64,000 nucleotides of DNA from Doryteuthis pealeii. Its lineage: Eukaryota; Mollusca; Cephalopoda; Myopsida; Loliginidae. This document shows positions 9,695 through 19,937 of the stretch, one piece after another. Positions within the stretch are counted from its first letter, which is position 1. Each line of letters starts with the position of its first letter. Position numbers and translations under genes: made by a program. The stretch spans positions 101,989,091 through 102,053,090 of the forward strand of contig CM042145.1 of NCBI GenBank assembly GCA_023376005.1, written 5' to 3'. The notes beneath the pieces are model-generated. The model searched no databases and was not told the DNA's origin. It saw nothing but the letters and a program-made list of their open reading frames with translations.

Positions 9695-9925
9695 TAAAGA
9701 GGGAGAGAGAAAGTGAAAGAGGGAGAGAGAGAGAGAAATACCTAAAAGAACTTAAATGCAGAAAGAGATAGAGAGAAATAGAGAAACACAGAGAGAGAGG
9801 GGGAGAGAGAGAGAGTGAAAGAAGGAGAGATGAAGAGAGAAAGAGAGAGAAAGAGAGAGAGTGAAAGAGGGAAAGAAACACAGAGAGAGAGAGTGAAAGA
9901 GGGAGAGAGAAAGAGAGAGAGTGAA
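9695..9925. repeat. (GA)n-rich degenerate array
   Basis: Purine-rich repeat of GAGAGA and GTGAAAGAGGGAGAG units. GAGAGAGTGAAAG recurs several times, showing minisatellite-like duplication. The Ser-Leu and Phe-Leu frames on the minus strand are products of the repeat. Confidence 0.85.
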
Positions 9926-9950
9926 ACTATATTCTTCTTGGGGTTTACAA

Positions 9951-10098
9951 AGGCCCATTGTGGCTAATGTGCTGGACTGCGACATCATAGTAAGCGAGTT
10001 CAAACTCCAGTCACGTTATTACGTTTACTTTTTGATTAATAGCCTTGGGAAAGGTATGAGCCCCTTCGTCCCCCCAACAATGGGTTAAATAGTATAAT
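9951..10098 (+). mobile_element. Partial tRNA-derived SINE, family A (diverged)
   Basis: A tRNA-like head (TGGCTAATGTGCTGGACTGC, then GAGTTCAAACTCC as B box) is followed by CCTTGGGAAAGGTATGA and a diverged CAACAATGGGTTAAATAG. The 3' half is missing. Confidence 0.6.
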
Positions 10099-11701
10099 TG
10101 CTGTTATACAAATATGGCTTTGGCATTAAATAACCCATGAAAATTGATATGCCATTAAACAAAGAAACCAAACCATACTCTTTTATGCATATGCTCATAA
10201 AGATGTTGGGTGGTATAAGAATAAATCAGCTCAGCTTCAGGGGGCTGTTTCCCTGTTTATATAGCCATTCTCATATATACATATATTGTAGAGTATACCA
10301 GCATACCCGTGGTTGTATACAGATATACTTATCTGGGATACTTAGCTTCTTCTTAATACCTGAGTAGATCTGGAGAGCTGTTATCTCATTTTCTTCTATG
10401 GATATAATATTGTAGAGTAAAACTAGCATCATGATGAAAAGTCTTGGTATAAGTTAAAATACAAATAGGATTATCTCAGAAAGCCCAGTATCTCCATTTC
10501 TGTTGCTTGCAGCGATGGCAATACTAGATCATATCCTCAGAAAATATTGCAAGAAAATACAAACGTTCTTATGTGATGTAAGATCATTTGCAAAAAAGAA
10601 ACAGCAAAAGCAAAAGGATTTAAAACACAATTAAAAACGATTATAATCATTAGTGATGACAGTGCCCTCCGACCTTCTTATTTCTCTCTTTTTTTTTTTT
10701 TTAAATGTTTGTTGAGAACAAATGTTCTATATTGTCTGTCATCCGGTCAAATTTCCAAGTTGTTGCCATGTCAAAATTCAAAATAAAAAAAAAAAAATAA
10801 ATAAATAAAAACCGTCAAAAGAAAAATTTATATACCTAGCTTTTGTTTCGCTTTCCCTTTTCTTTTCTTTTTCCTTTCTCCCTTTTTTTTTGGGGGGGGG
10901 TCTTTTTTTTTCCTTTGTTCTCTAATTTAAATTTTTTTTTTTTAGTAAATAAAAAGATTATGTATTAGTATTGATGGAAAAATTTTAAGAAAATATCTTT
11001 TATGAGTACTTTTCTCTCTTTTTCTTTTAAACTTTAAATAGATTAAATATTATATTAATTATATATTAAAATATTATATAATAATTACATATTAGGATTG
11101 ATGCAAAATTCAAAACAACAAAACAAACCATGTATTATAAGTATTTTCTTGTAGAACTTGGGAATCTTCATGTTGTAATCAGGAGCTTTTATGGAACTTC
11201 AGAGTTTGAGAAGATTCCTGAGTTCGACAAGAAACATCTGAAGAAGGCTGAGGGTACATCAACTGAAATGTTGTGTATATAGCAATAAAGATGAGGATTA
11301 TAGTACCAAAAATCAAATAATACAAATTAAATTTAATATTATCATTAGTAACCCTTTCCAGACTAAATTTTTATTTGAAAATTTTGCAAGTTTGAAAGTA
11401 ACAGAAATTTAAATTTTGAAATAATTTTGAAACTGATAGAAAACACTTCTCTGGCCAATTGATTTAATTAAGATTTGGTTGTAAAGAAAGAAAAGTGAAT
11501 TTAGTATTGGTTAATGAGCAATATTAATAATAAATAAAGAGAAAGAAAAACAAGAAAAGAAATAGAATTAACTATTCACGAAACATCAGAAACAAAGAAA
11601 GCAACACATGCCAGAGAAGTACACACACCTTAGTTTAGTCTCTTTGGGCTGATAGATGGCTTCTTAGCTGGATCTATATCTGGATCTGGTCTGGTAGATG
11701 T
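10099..11701. other. Long stretch with poly-T/A tracts, mostly unassigned
   Basis: AT-rich DNA with poly-T and poly-A runs near 10690, 10780 and 10900. At 11200-11290 there is CTGAAGAAGGCTGAGGG, then ..ACTGAAATGTTGTG and ATAAAGATGAGGA, which recurs at 58255-58320 inside a foldback. No coding or RNA gene was recognised. Confidence 0.45.
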
Positions 11702-12160
11702 TGTAAGATTTGAAGTTGGAACGCAAACAAACTCCGACACAGGTTGAGGGACAAAACATTTAATAGGTATACAGCACATGGATATGACGAGATACATAAA
11801 GTACATAGATAAATATACAAGAGTAGAGATAATGACACATTCATGAAAGTAAAATACAAGATATTTAGGTATCAAAGAGATACTTAAATGTACATAAAAA
11901 CATAGTTACGGATACATAACTAAAGGATAGTCATATATCATATAAGAGACTTACTAGCAGTGAGTGGCCAGTGTTAAGGGCCGAAGCCCCAATGAGAAAG
12001 GGGTAGACCGTGTCTAACCCATGTGGTCTCGTAGTGAGCAGCAGGCAAAGAGAGGAAGAGAAGTTCAAATCAGCCGCTTAAATACACAACGCCCCTAGCG
12101 GGAACCAACGACACTAAACGGCAGACAACTCCCCGGGCAAATACGAAAATAACTCCCACA
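11702..12160 (-). mobile_element. Solo LTR (family L), copy 1, 4-bp TSD ATGT
   Basis: On the minus strand it starts TGTGGGAGTTATTTTCG and ends TTCAAATCTTACA (TG...CA). It is flanked by exact 4-bp direct repeats ATGT (11698-11701 and 12161-12164). It shares TATTTAAGCGGC (TATA-like), an AACCC..GGGGC block, ATTAAATGTTTTGTC (polyadenylation-like) and TCGGAG with the copies at 18188 and 44447. A Ty3-type retrotransposon LTR left by recombination is the likely origin. This is the most diverged copy. Confidence 0.88.
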
Positions 12161-12161
12161 A

Positions 12162-12509
12162 TGTTACTCTGGGAAGTATTCTATGTCTTGGCTGATTTTT
12201 TTGGTCTTGATAAATGAACACAAGACTTTGTTTTTTTTCTTAGAGCTCTTTATTATTTTATAAGATCCAGATCAACAAATACATGTGTGAGAATTTAGTT
12301 TCAACAGACAGATCACCATTGTGACCATCCTGTTCAGAGCCCAACTAAAATCTGTCTTTTCTAAACTAATTTTCACACGGCTCGCTCTGATGAATCAGAA
12401 GAGAGGTCAAGATCTCTCAATTATTTTGCCTGTGTTTTTCCATGACCGTTAGTTTTGAATTAAGCTACACTTATACATAATTAATAGGCTACCTATCACC
12501 TAGGTAACA
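12162..12509 (-). mobile_element. LTR-like repeat, family F, copy 3
   Basis: Terminal inverted hexamers TGTTAC...GTAACA bound a 348-bp unit. On the minus strand this carries AATTATGTATAAGTGTAG, AATAATAAAG and CAAAGTCTTGTG in the same order as the other family F copies. The solo LTR at 11702-12160 inserted within its last few bases, so its own TSD cannot be read directly. Confidence 0.6.
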
Positions 12510-13180
12510 AAATCAACACTTGCCCCTTTTCTAAAGAGGTAAGAAATTGGTTTATTGACCGACACCTGAGTTGTCACAAATTGGGAACGGAGATAGAGCT
12601 TAGTTATTTTTGCACCCCTGCCACCCGAGGATTGCTTCCTTCAGGGTCTCCCACATTAAACTGACCCTCGATCACATTCCAACATTGTGGGGGTCTGGAT
12701 AAGTAACTACAGATGGTGAAACTATCAGATGATGCATTAATCCATGCTTTAAACCTTGAAAATATTATCAGAGTAATTACTATCCCAACCCCCTAGCGTG
12801 TGCATCCTGGTCAAAATCCGCATCATCCTTTAGTGTGTTGCACTTTTATTTTCCCATCTGTATAGATTTAAAAAAAATCTGATTACCAGAGGAAATTGGC
12901 AAGCATAAGAATTAAACTGATACTTGTTTGGATAGTGGAGTTGAATGATTTTTGGAAATAGAATAACTCTTGGAGATTACAAGATATATATTTCATGGCT
13001 CTTCAGAAATATATACATATTACACACCTTTTAAGTATCTTATTACTGGCTTTTGAAAACCTACACCAAAGTTAAAAAAAAAACTATTGGTTCTTCCTGC
13101 TGATGAAAAAAAAGATGTTCGCCAGAAAGCAATGGTAAGTAGAATTCGTCTCTCAAGCTATTGTTAGTGAGTTCAGTTCT
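12510..13180. other. Unassigned stretch
   Basis: No repeat shared with the rest of the window and no gene signature recognised. Confidence 0.35.
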
Positions 13181-13214
13181 CATTAAGTACCTTACATTGA
13201 TAGCGGGGTTTAAA

Positions 13215-13562
13215 ATATGCTGACTGTATCTCCTGCAGAACGGTACCCCATTCAAATTGGTGTTCCAAATATGACACCCATTCAGTATCTGATGCTGACT
13301 GTATACCCTGCAGAGCGGTAAGACCACACCAAAAAAATAGGTGTCCTGGGTATGACACTAAACTCCATCTGATGCTGACTGTATACCCTGCAGAGGGGTA
13401 AGACCCCCCCCCAAAAAAAATAGGTGTCCTGGGTTGACATAAAACTGCATCTGATGGTGAGGCTCCAGGTCTGGGGAGTGAGAAGTACCCTTTCTTTGCC
13501 ATTGTTCTAGGTCTACTCTGATCCAGAGTGGTAGTACCTTTTAGGATCCCACCCAAGAGTCA
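13215..13562 (+). mobile_element. Family C fragment with internal tandem triplication
   Basis: The segment TGACTGTAT..CCTGCAGA..GGTA(A/C)..GTGTCC..ATGACA is present about three times in tandem, at roughly 13220, 13290 and 13370. It then continues into the family C block CTGATGGTGAGGCTCCAG and AGAGTGGTAGTACC. Complete copies hold this segment once or with a longer body, so the fragment has an internal deletion followed by duplication. Confidence 0.65.
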
Positions 13563-13967
13563 AATAGATATGTTTAAAATTATTTATATTTGATTAGTCC
13601 ATAGAGAAAATATTGTCTTAAGAAAAAAATACACAAAAATGTAAATATAAACATGAATCCACAACCTCTTTGCATAAAATAACTCTTGATGAATACCACC
13701 AATTCCCCAAACGTGTCAGAAGGAGCTACAAAGCCAAAATAGTTCGACCCTTGTAGCAGTTGACATCCAGCATCCAACTAGTTTCATTTCAAAATTTGCA
13801 CTGCCTCCCTTCATGAATTTGCTTTGTATTGAGCTACTTGCACATGCATGCAAATCACTGATGCTCTTAAAAGGGTTTGTTTTGCCCATGCGCAGTGATG
13901 GAACTGCAAATGGCAGCCATGACAGAACAGATCAGACATTAAGCTTAGCATTAAGTAAGTTTAGACC

Positions 13968-14213
13968 CCTTCACGAGCGTTGATCCCAGGGGGCCATCCC
14001 CCCAGGCAACACCTGCCCCCTTGATTTAAAGGGGTAGGGCTGGTTTATTGCCCAGTGCCTGAGGCGCCCCCTTGAGGGGGAATGCCGAGGGAATAGACGC
14101 AATTTTTAACCCCGCCCACCAATGAGTCTCGGCTTGTAGGTGGTCCACATTAATAGGGCCTTGTGCCTAACCTAGTGGGGTACGAGGATAATATCCCCCC
14201 CCCCTGGTCCCAC
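13968..14213 (+). mobile_element. GC-rich repeat family D, copy 1
   Basis: A GC-rich segment standing out from AT-rich surroundings: CAACACCTGCCCCC, TTGCCCAGTGCCTGAGG, CCCTTGAGGGGGAATGCCG, GACGCAATTTTT, GGGGTACGAGG. It closely matches 63620-63786 and, diverged, 61536-61640. No frame is conserved. The copy at 63620 has a long TSD, so this is probably a retroposon, although its source RNA is unknown. Confidence 0.65.
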
Positions 14214-14226
14214 TTCATTACACTGC

Positions 14227-14310
14227 CAAGAATGAATAAAACAAACGTCTTTTTGGCACAAAATTACCCAAGGGTTGACATGCTGTAAAATCCAACCAGC
14301 TAACTAAACT
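14227..14310 (+). mobile_element. Family C 3' fragment
   Basis: Matches only the last ~85 nt of family C: AAGAATGAATAAAACAAACG, ..GGTTGACATGCTGTAAAATCC and the CCAAC-type tail. It is adjacent to but distinct from family D. Confidence 0.65.
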
Positions 14311-14440
14311 CGGTTTGGTTGTGGGTTTGATATTTATTTAGCATGTGTTGGACAGGAATAGTCCGGTGGATCCCATCTGGTGGATCCCATCTGGTTTGAC
14401 ATGACATTAAAACCAATCAATCACTAAATTGTGACTTTAT

Positions 14441-14684
14441 GCCAGCAGTCAGTAGAGTGTCCGCCTAGGAACCACAAGGTTCCTGGTTTGTTACCTGCCC
14501 TCACCAACTCAGCGTATGAGTTGCACAGGGATATGAGCGGTAAAGTGAGGAGCTGATGGTAGGTGTGGTGCTCCACCCCAGATGCCAAAAACAATCTCCT
14601 TGGTCTAGCACTAGCGAATAGGGGATAGACTCCCTTGCTGTCTGGCTGATACCGACTTTAGGCCACCCCGACGACTACTTTACT
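14441..14684 (+). mobile_element. tRNA-derived SINE, family B
   Basis: The head is AGTCAGTAGAGTGTCCGCC with B-box-like sequence near GGTTCCTGGTTTGTTACC. The body is CAACTCAGCGTATGAG, GGAGCTGATGGTAGGTG, CAATCTCCTTGGTCTAGC, and the 3' end is AGGCCACCCCGACGACT. The A-box first bases are diverged. It faces the minus-strand copy starting at 14743. Confidence 0.8.
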
Positions 14685-14742
14685 AATGTCTTTGAGTATA
14701 GGGTTATCTAGGTATGGTATGTTTGAAAGTTAAGTAAGTAAA

Positions 14743-15076
14743 TAAAGTTGTCGGGGTGGTCTAAAGTCGGTATCAGCCAGACAGTGAGGGAGTCTATTCC
14801 CCTTTTCACTAGTGATAGACCAAGGAGATTGTTTTTTTTTTGCATCTGAAGTGGAGCACCACACCTATCATCAGCTCCTCACTTTACCGCTCTACTTGAA
14901 AGTTAAAAAGGGAATATAAAGATGGAATTATAGTGAGGAGTCTATTCCCCTTTTCACTAGTGATAGACCAAGGAGATTGTTTTTTTTGCATCTGAGGTGG
15001 AGCACCACACCTACCATCAGCTCCTCACTTTACCGCTGTACTTGAAAGTTAAAAAGGGAATATAAAGATGGAATTA
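14743..15076 (-). mobile_element. SINE family B, partly tandem-duplicated
   Basis: A truncated minus-strand copy (14743-14893) is followed by unique sequence TTGAAAGTTAAAAAGGG... Then a second partial copy (14933-15039) is followed by the same unique sequence. The ~145-bp duplicated unit therefore includes SINE plus flank, so it arose by tandem duplication after insertion. With the plus-strand copy to the left it forms an inverted pair. Confidence 0.75.
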
Positions 15077-15501
15077 CAGAAGGGAAAAGGCATTGGCAAT
15101 ATAACAGATGTCTTCTTGCAGGAGGACCCCCCCCCCACACACACACTCAAAAAAAATAAAATAAAATAAAATAAAGCAACATCACAGCTTTAAAAATGGT
15201 AATCATAGCATGAAATGGAACCACATCCTATTCAGTATTGGCAGTTTTTGTCTACGTGTTGCCAGAACAGTTGAAATGGGGAAAAGGAGGATTATATCAA
15301 AAATATCAATTTTGTCTTGTGAGAGATTTGTGTTAACAGACAGTTCAGTTGATAAAAACATAAGTTAGCATATGTGTATGTTGAACATTTCTTTTTCTTA
15401 CCTGGGATTATGTTTCAAGATTTTTGAATGCCAAAAGTTTTATACTACTAATAGAAACTAACTGAAATTCAATGGTTTTAATTAGTATATAAAAAAAAAA
15501 A

Positions 15502-15753
15502 GTAAAGTCGTCGAGGCGGCCTAATGTCAGTATGAGCCATACAGTGAGGGAGTCTATCCCCTTTTCACTAGCGCTAGACCAAGGAGATTGTTTTTTTAGC
15601 ATCTGAGGTGGAGCGCCACACCTACCATCAGCTCCTTACTTTACCGCACAGATCCCTATGCTACTCATACGCTGAGTTGGCGAGGGCCGGTATCGAACTA
15701 GGAACCTTGTGGTTTCTTGCTGAACACTCTACCGACTGAGCTAACCCGGCCCT
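15502..15753 (-). mobile_element. tRNA-derived SINE, family B, full-length copy
   Basis: The minus strand begins GGGCCGGGTTAGCTCAG, a strong A-box-like tRNA head (TAGCTCAGTCGGTAGAGTG). The B-box-like CTAGTTCGATACC follows, then the family body ending AGGCCGCCTCGACGACTTTA. This is the best-preserved family B copy and shows its tRNA origin most clearly. Confidence 0.88.
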
Positions 15754-15924
15754 AATATATAAAAAATAATATTGTACAAGATTTAGTTATATATAAAGCA
15801 GTGCTGAAAAGTTCATGGCCTAACCAGGATTGTATAGAATCAACTTATCATAGTCACCTTAACAGTAAGGCTGTAACTAGCATCCAGTTGTCAGACAAAA
15901 AAAGAGACAGGCTGTAATTGAGTG

Positions 15925-16280
15925 TAGACCCTGTACTAACTACCAGAACATAGCCATGTGTTGGGTATCTATGTATCAAAGTGTCTACACTGAAAACGAG
16001 CAGCCATCAGAGTCCAGAGAATGAGCTTGGCTACAGTACATTGTGGAACACAGAGTAGGTTGATTTTTCACTTTTTAAAAATATCAAATTGCCCATCTAT
16101 GCAAAAGTTGTGTGTTAGTATACTGAATACTGATACCAAAAAATAGATCTTTTACTTCTAAAAAAAGTGAAAAATCGACCTACCCTAGTGGACCAAACTT
16201 GTATATGAATCACCTATCAACACTTTGATGCTCAAGGCAGATTCAAGTTGCAATACAGCTGAATACTGATCACCTAATAA
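15925..16280 (-). mobile_element. LTR-like family E relative, interrupted by a MITE
   Basis: CTGTACTAACTACCAGAACA, ..ATGTGTTGGGTAT and AGCAGCCATCA match the segment at 54248-54780 in order. Family E proper (59538, 60306) shares the TGATTGGCTGCT block. The copy is split by the hairpin element at 16055-16183. No TSD was found. Confidence 0.5.
16055..16183. mobile_element. Short MITE with ~22-bp TIRs
   Basis: GTAGGTTGATTTTTCAC at the left and its inverse (GTGAAAAATCGACCTAC) at the right bound a 129-bp insert. The related segment at 54594-54780 lacks it, so it is an insertion. No clear TSD. Confidence 0.7.
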
Positions 16281-16534
16281 GAAATTCTACTGATCGAAAT
16301 GCCCAATAAGCCATGAAGCATACATGTTATTCAGCATCATGAACTCGAAGTTCAATACATGTGGCACATCTTTTCTCAAGTTTCTTTAATTCTTAAAAAT
16401 TAGATCAATAAAAGTTAAGAAAAGAAATTCCTTTAATGGTTGTGATGAAAACCTTTCAGCAGCCCTTCACTCACACTCACACTTGATGAATGGAAACTGA
16501 TTCGAGTAATTGCTTTCCCAACTTTTAAAGTCTG

Positions 16535-17065
16535 ACAACAAAGTAATCACTTGCAATTCCAAAGCATCTTGCCTTTTTCCTTGCCGCACCTGGTGTTTTA
16601 TGCACAGCTTAATCTTGAAAAAATATGCATGTGTGAAAATACATTCTCGCCGATGCTCCTGGCTCCGAGATTACGTTTTCTTAAATTAAGGTAGCCATAT
16701 TTTCTTTCCTTTCAACAAAGTAATCTCTTGCAATACCACATTCCAAAGTATCTAGTCTTTTTCCTTGCCGCACCTGGTGTTTTATGCACAGCTTAATCTC
16801 GAAAAAATGTGCATGTGTGAAAATACATTCTCGCTGATTCTCCTGGCTCTGAGATCGCATTTTCTTAAATCAAGGTATTAAGGCAGCCAAATTTTCTTTC
16901 CTTTCAAGCCCTTCACTCATTTTGCACGCAAGACATGTTTGCACCCACTTTGAGTACCCAGGTAGGTCATTTCTCTTGCTACAGTAATATCTTTGCCCTT
17001 TGTCAACAGTCATTTTTTTTGATGTGTAAGGAATTGTAGTGACATGTTATTTATGCTTTGTATTT
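16535..17065. repeat. Segmental tandem repeat R, unit 1 (empty LTR site)
   Basis: Two ~190-bp subunits start AACAAAGTAAT(C/T) and pass CTTTTTCCTTGCCGCACC, TTTTATGCACAGCTTAATC and ACATTCTCGC(C/T)GAT. They are followed by CAAGACATGTTTGCACCCAC, ..GAGTACCCAGG and GGAATTGTAGTGACATG. At the CACC position there is no insertion. The downstream unit carries a solo LTR at the same site. Confidence 0.75.
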
Positions 17066-17142
17066 GTGTTGTAAATATCTTTTTTTTCTCCTTGCGAAAG
17101 TTTGTATTTTGTAATTACAGACTATAATATATACGTGGATCA

Positions 17143-17147
<5 letters not shown>

Positions 17148-17193
<46 letters not shown>
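17148..17193. repeat. (TA)n microsatellite
   Basis: Pure TA tract of about 45 nt, separating the duplicated segment from a palindromic element. Confidence 0.9.
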
Positions 17194-17196
<3 letters not shown>

Positions 17197-17324
17197 CACT
17201 TAATGAAAGAAAACAAAAAGATGGACAAATACCCGGAGTTTGCCAGAACTGTGGAATATGAGGGTGAAAGTACATTTAAAGTAAAATTCAACCGTGGAGT
17301 AATCCCTATTGAAAAAAAAGGGCT

Positions 17325-17534
17325 AAACTTGCAACTCGGTCGGAAAATTAAGGTGACCCAGAAAAAACAGAACCCACAAATTTTGTAATAAAACCTAATT
17401 TTTATTAGGGGGGTTAGGGTTTAGTGTTAGGGTTGGGGTTTAGAGTTAGTTTAATGGGAAAATAAATAAATAATTTGGGTTGTTTTTTCTTGGTCAACCT
17501 GTAATATGTTAATTTCCGACCGATTTGCAAGTTT
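17325..17534. mobile_element. Palindromic MITE-like element with telomere-like centre
   Basis: AAACTTGCAACTCGGTCGGA at the left is inverted at the right (AACTTGCAAATCGGTCGGAA on the minus strand). Further arm sequence includes GTTGACC/GGTGACCCAG and AGAAAAAACA. The centre is TTAGGGTTTAGTGTTAGGG-like. The plus-strand 61-residue frame here is a translation of the arm and not a gene. Confidence 0.7.
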
Positions 17535-17711
17535 TGCTGAAAAAGGTTAGGAAAGAAAAAAAAAAATGGTTCCGATTAAATGAAATAAAACATTTTTTAA
17601 ATAGATTTTTTTTTTAATCCGGGTATAAAAGACAAATATGAAACTATTACTGAATTTGTAGTAATAATCCGTTAATCATACTCTGACCTGGAGTGATAGT
17701 ACCTGTTAGGA

Positions 17712-18805
17712 TCCCATGTATGTGTAAAGAATTGTAGTGACATATTATTTATGCTTTGTATTTGTGTTGTAAACATCTAACTAGTACATTACTTACTGAA
17801 TTTGTAGTAATAATCAGTTAATCATACTAAATAAGAGACAGAATGTTGAGAATTCAGAGAATGTTACTTCTATTATGTGCAAATACATTCTCGCCGATGC
17901 TCCTGGCTCAGAGATCACGTTTTCTTAAATTAAGGTAGCCATATTTTCTTTCCTTTCAACAAAGTAATTTCTTGCAATACCACGTTCCAAAGCATCTAGC
18001 CTTTTTCCTTGCCGCACCTGGTGTTTTATGCACAGCTTAATCTAAAAAAATTTGCATGTGTGCAAATACATTCTCGCTGATTCTCCTGGCTCTGAGATCG
18101 CGTTTTCTTAAATCAAGGTATTAAGGCAGCCAAATTTTCTTCCTTTCAAGCCCTTCACTCATTTTGCACGCAAGACATGTTTGCACCTGTAGCGTTAGTT
18201 TCTTATTTGCCTGGGAGAGTTGTCTGCCCGGTTTAATTTGCTGGTGCCCGCTAGGGGGATATAGTATTTAAGCGGCTGGTTCAAAACGCTTCTCCCTCTT
18301 TTCCTGTTCCAGTAACCACGAGACACATGGGGTAGATTTCAGTCTAACCCTTCTCGTTGGGGCTTTGCCCCCCTTACATTACTGTAAGTAAATTTCACAG
18401 CATGGACTATCCCTAGTCTCATGTCTGTACCTTTTGTATATCTTGTACTATTCATGAATGTGTATTTATCTGTCTACATGTAACTTTGTTTTACCCATGT
18501 ACTTTGTATCTTGTCATATCCATGTGCTGTACTATATTAAATGTTTTGTCTGTTAACCTTCGTCGGAGTCATGTATCCAATATATATAACTTTGAACCAT
18601 TCTTACACACCCACTTTGAGTACCCAGGTAGGTCATTTCTCTTGCTACTGTAATATCTTTGCCCTTTGTCAACAGTCATTTTTTTGATTTGTAAGGAATT
18701 GTAGTGACATGTTATTTATGCTTTGTATTTGTGTTGTAAACATCTAACAAGTACATTACTTACTGAATTTGTAGTAATAATCAGTTAATCATACTAAATA
18801 AGAGA
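17712..18805. repeat. Segmental tandem repeat R, unit 2 plus partial unit 3
   Basis: TGTAAAGAATTGTAGTGACA, ..TTTGTAGTAATAATCAG, AAGAGACAGAATGTTGAG and then the GCCGATGCTCCTGG block reproduce unit 1. After the inserted LTR (18188-18607) the unit resumes and the first block recurs at about 18692-18840. The repeat period without the LTR is near 545 bp. A family C end (CTGACCTGGAGTGATAG) lies at 17676-17711 just before it. Confidence 0.75.
18188..18607 (+). mobile_element. Solo LTR (family L), copy 2, 4-bp TSD CACC
   Basis: Starts TGTAGCGTTAGTTTC and ends CCATTCTTACA. CACC is duplicated at 18184-18187 and 18608-18611. Internal marks are TAGTATTTAAGCGGC (TATA-like), AACCCTTCTCGTTGGGGC and TATTAAATGTTTTGTC. 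The pre-insertion sequence survives at 16922-16985 with a single CACC. It is highly similar to the copy at 44447, so the family was active relatively recently. Confidence 0.95.
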
Positions 18806-18918
18806 CAGAATGTTGAGAATTCAGAGAATGTTACTTCTATTATTCTATTGCCAGATGTTATTGCCAGACTTTACTGTACATTCAGAGATTTTACTAATAT
18901 GCACCGGCCGTCAACTAC

Positions 18919-19036
18919 CATTAATAAATTCATCACAGATAAATGGTAGGAGCAGTGGAACTGTAGCACAGACAACAAACAACATAGCATCAAACCTATC
19001 ATTAAAGAATGGTAACCTGGGTACAAAAAAATAAGA
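18919..19036. repeat. Direct repeat, left of 175-bp array
   Basis: ATTCATCACAGATAAA..GGAGCA, ..CATTAAAGAATGGTAACC and GGGTACAAAAAAATAAG recur at 19835-19934 with about 100 nt of similarity. The two copies bracket the tandem array at 19062-19746. Confidence 0.65.
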
Positions 19037-19061
19037 AAGGAGGAGGTTGTATTGGCTACGT

Positions 19062-19746
19062 GTTGTAACTCAAGTATCAGAGAAATAATAGGAAGAAACA
19101 CGAGTATTAAGGATAGGGTAAAAGGTTTATTAAGCAAAGATACAAGGTGAACAGAGTAATCAGCAATTGCTAGGTTAAATTAACAAGTCCTGTGAGATCT
19201 TGTTTCTCTCCTCCAAGGAATACTGTTGTAACTCAAGTATCAGAGTTATTAGAGAACTAATAGGAAGAAACATTATGAGTATTAAAGACAGGGAAAAAGG
19301 TTTACTAAGCAAAGATACAAGGTGAACAGAGTAATTAGTAATTGCTAGTTTGAATTAACAAGTCCTGTGAGATCTTGTTTTTCTCCTCCAAGGAATACTG
19401 TTGTAACTCAAGTATCAGAGTTATCAGAGAACTAATAGGAAGAAACACAACGAGTATTAAGGATAGGGAGAAAGGTTTACTAAGCAAAGATACAAGGTGA
19501 ACAGAGTAATTAGCAATTACTAGGTTAAATTAACAAGTCCTGTGAGATCTTGTTTCTCTCCTCCAAGGAATACTGTTGTAACTCAAGTATCAGAGTTATT
19601 AGAGAACTAATAGGAAGAAACATTATGAGTATTAAAGACAGGGAAAAAGGTTTATTAAGCAAAGATACAAGATGAACAGAGTAATTAACAATTGCTAGAT
19701 TGAATTTACAAGTCCTGTGAGATCTTGTTGTTTCTCTCCTCTGAAG
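19062..19746. repeat. Tandem array, ~175-bp unit, four copies
   Basis: Units start at about 19062, 19225, 19400 and 19575. Each runs GTTGTAACTCAAGTATCAGA, AACTAATAGGAAGAAACA, AAAGGTTTA(C/T)TAAGCAAAG, AACAGAGTAATTAG, AAGTCCTGTGAGATCTTG and TCTCCTCCAAGGAATACT. The copies differ by only a few substitutions. A single inverted monomer lies at about 35850-35995. Confidence 0.85.
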
Positions 19747-19937
19747 TTTTGTACATTATAGGAAAAACATGATTCCATCCTCATTATTTAGGTACTATAT
19801 GACACTCTGCATAGGCCATCCCTAAATCAAATACAATAAATTTATCACAGATAAAAGACTGGAGCACAGACGAAAATAAAATGCACAGCATAAAATGTAT
19901 CATTAGAGAATGGCAACCAGGGTACAGAAAAATAAGC

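Noticed and set aside
15502..15753. Possible functional tRNA gene
   Set aside because: A- and B-box-like sequence is present, but the cloverleaf is incomplete and the sequence continues into a repeated SINE body found elsewhere.
17203..17388. 61-residue plus-strand frame with lysine-rich sequence
   Set aside because: It overlaps the left arm of a palindromic element; the inverted arm does not conserve it.
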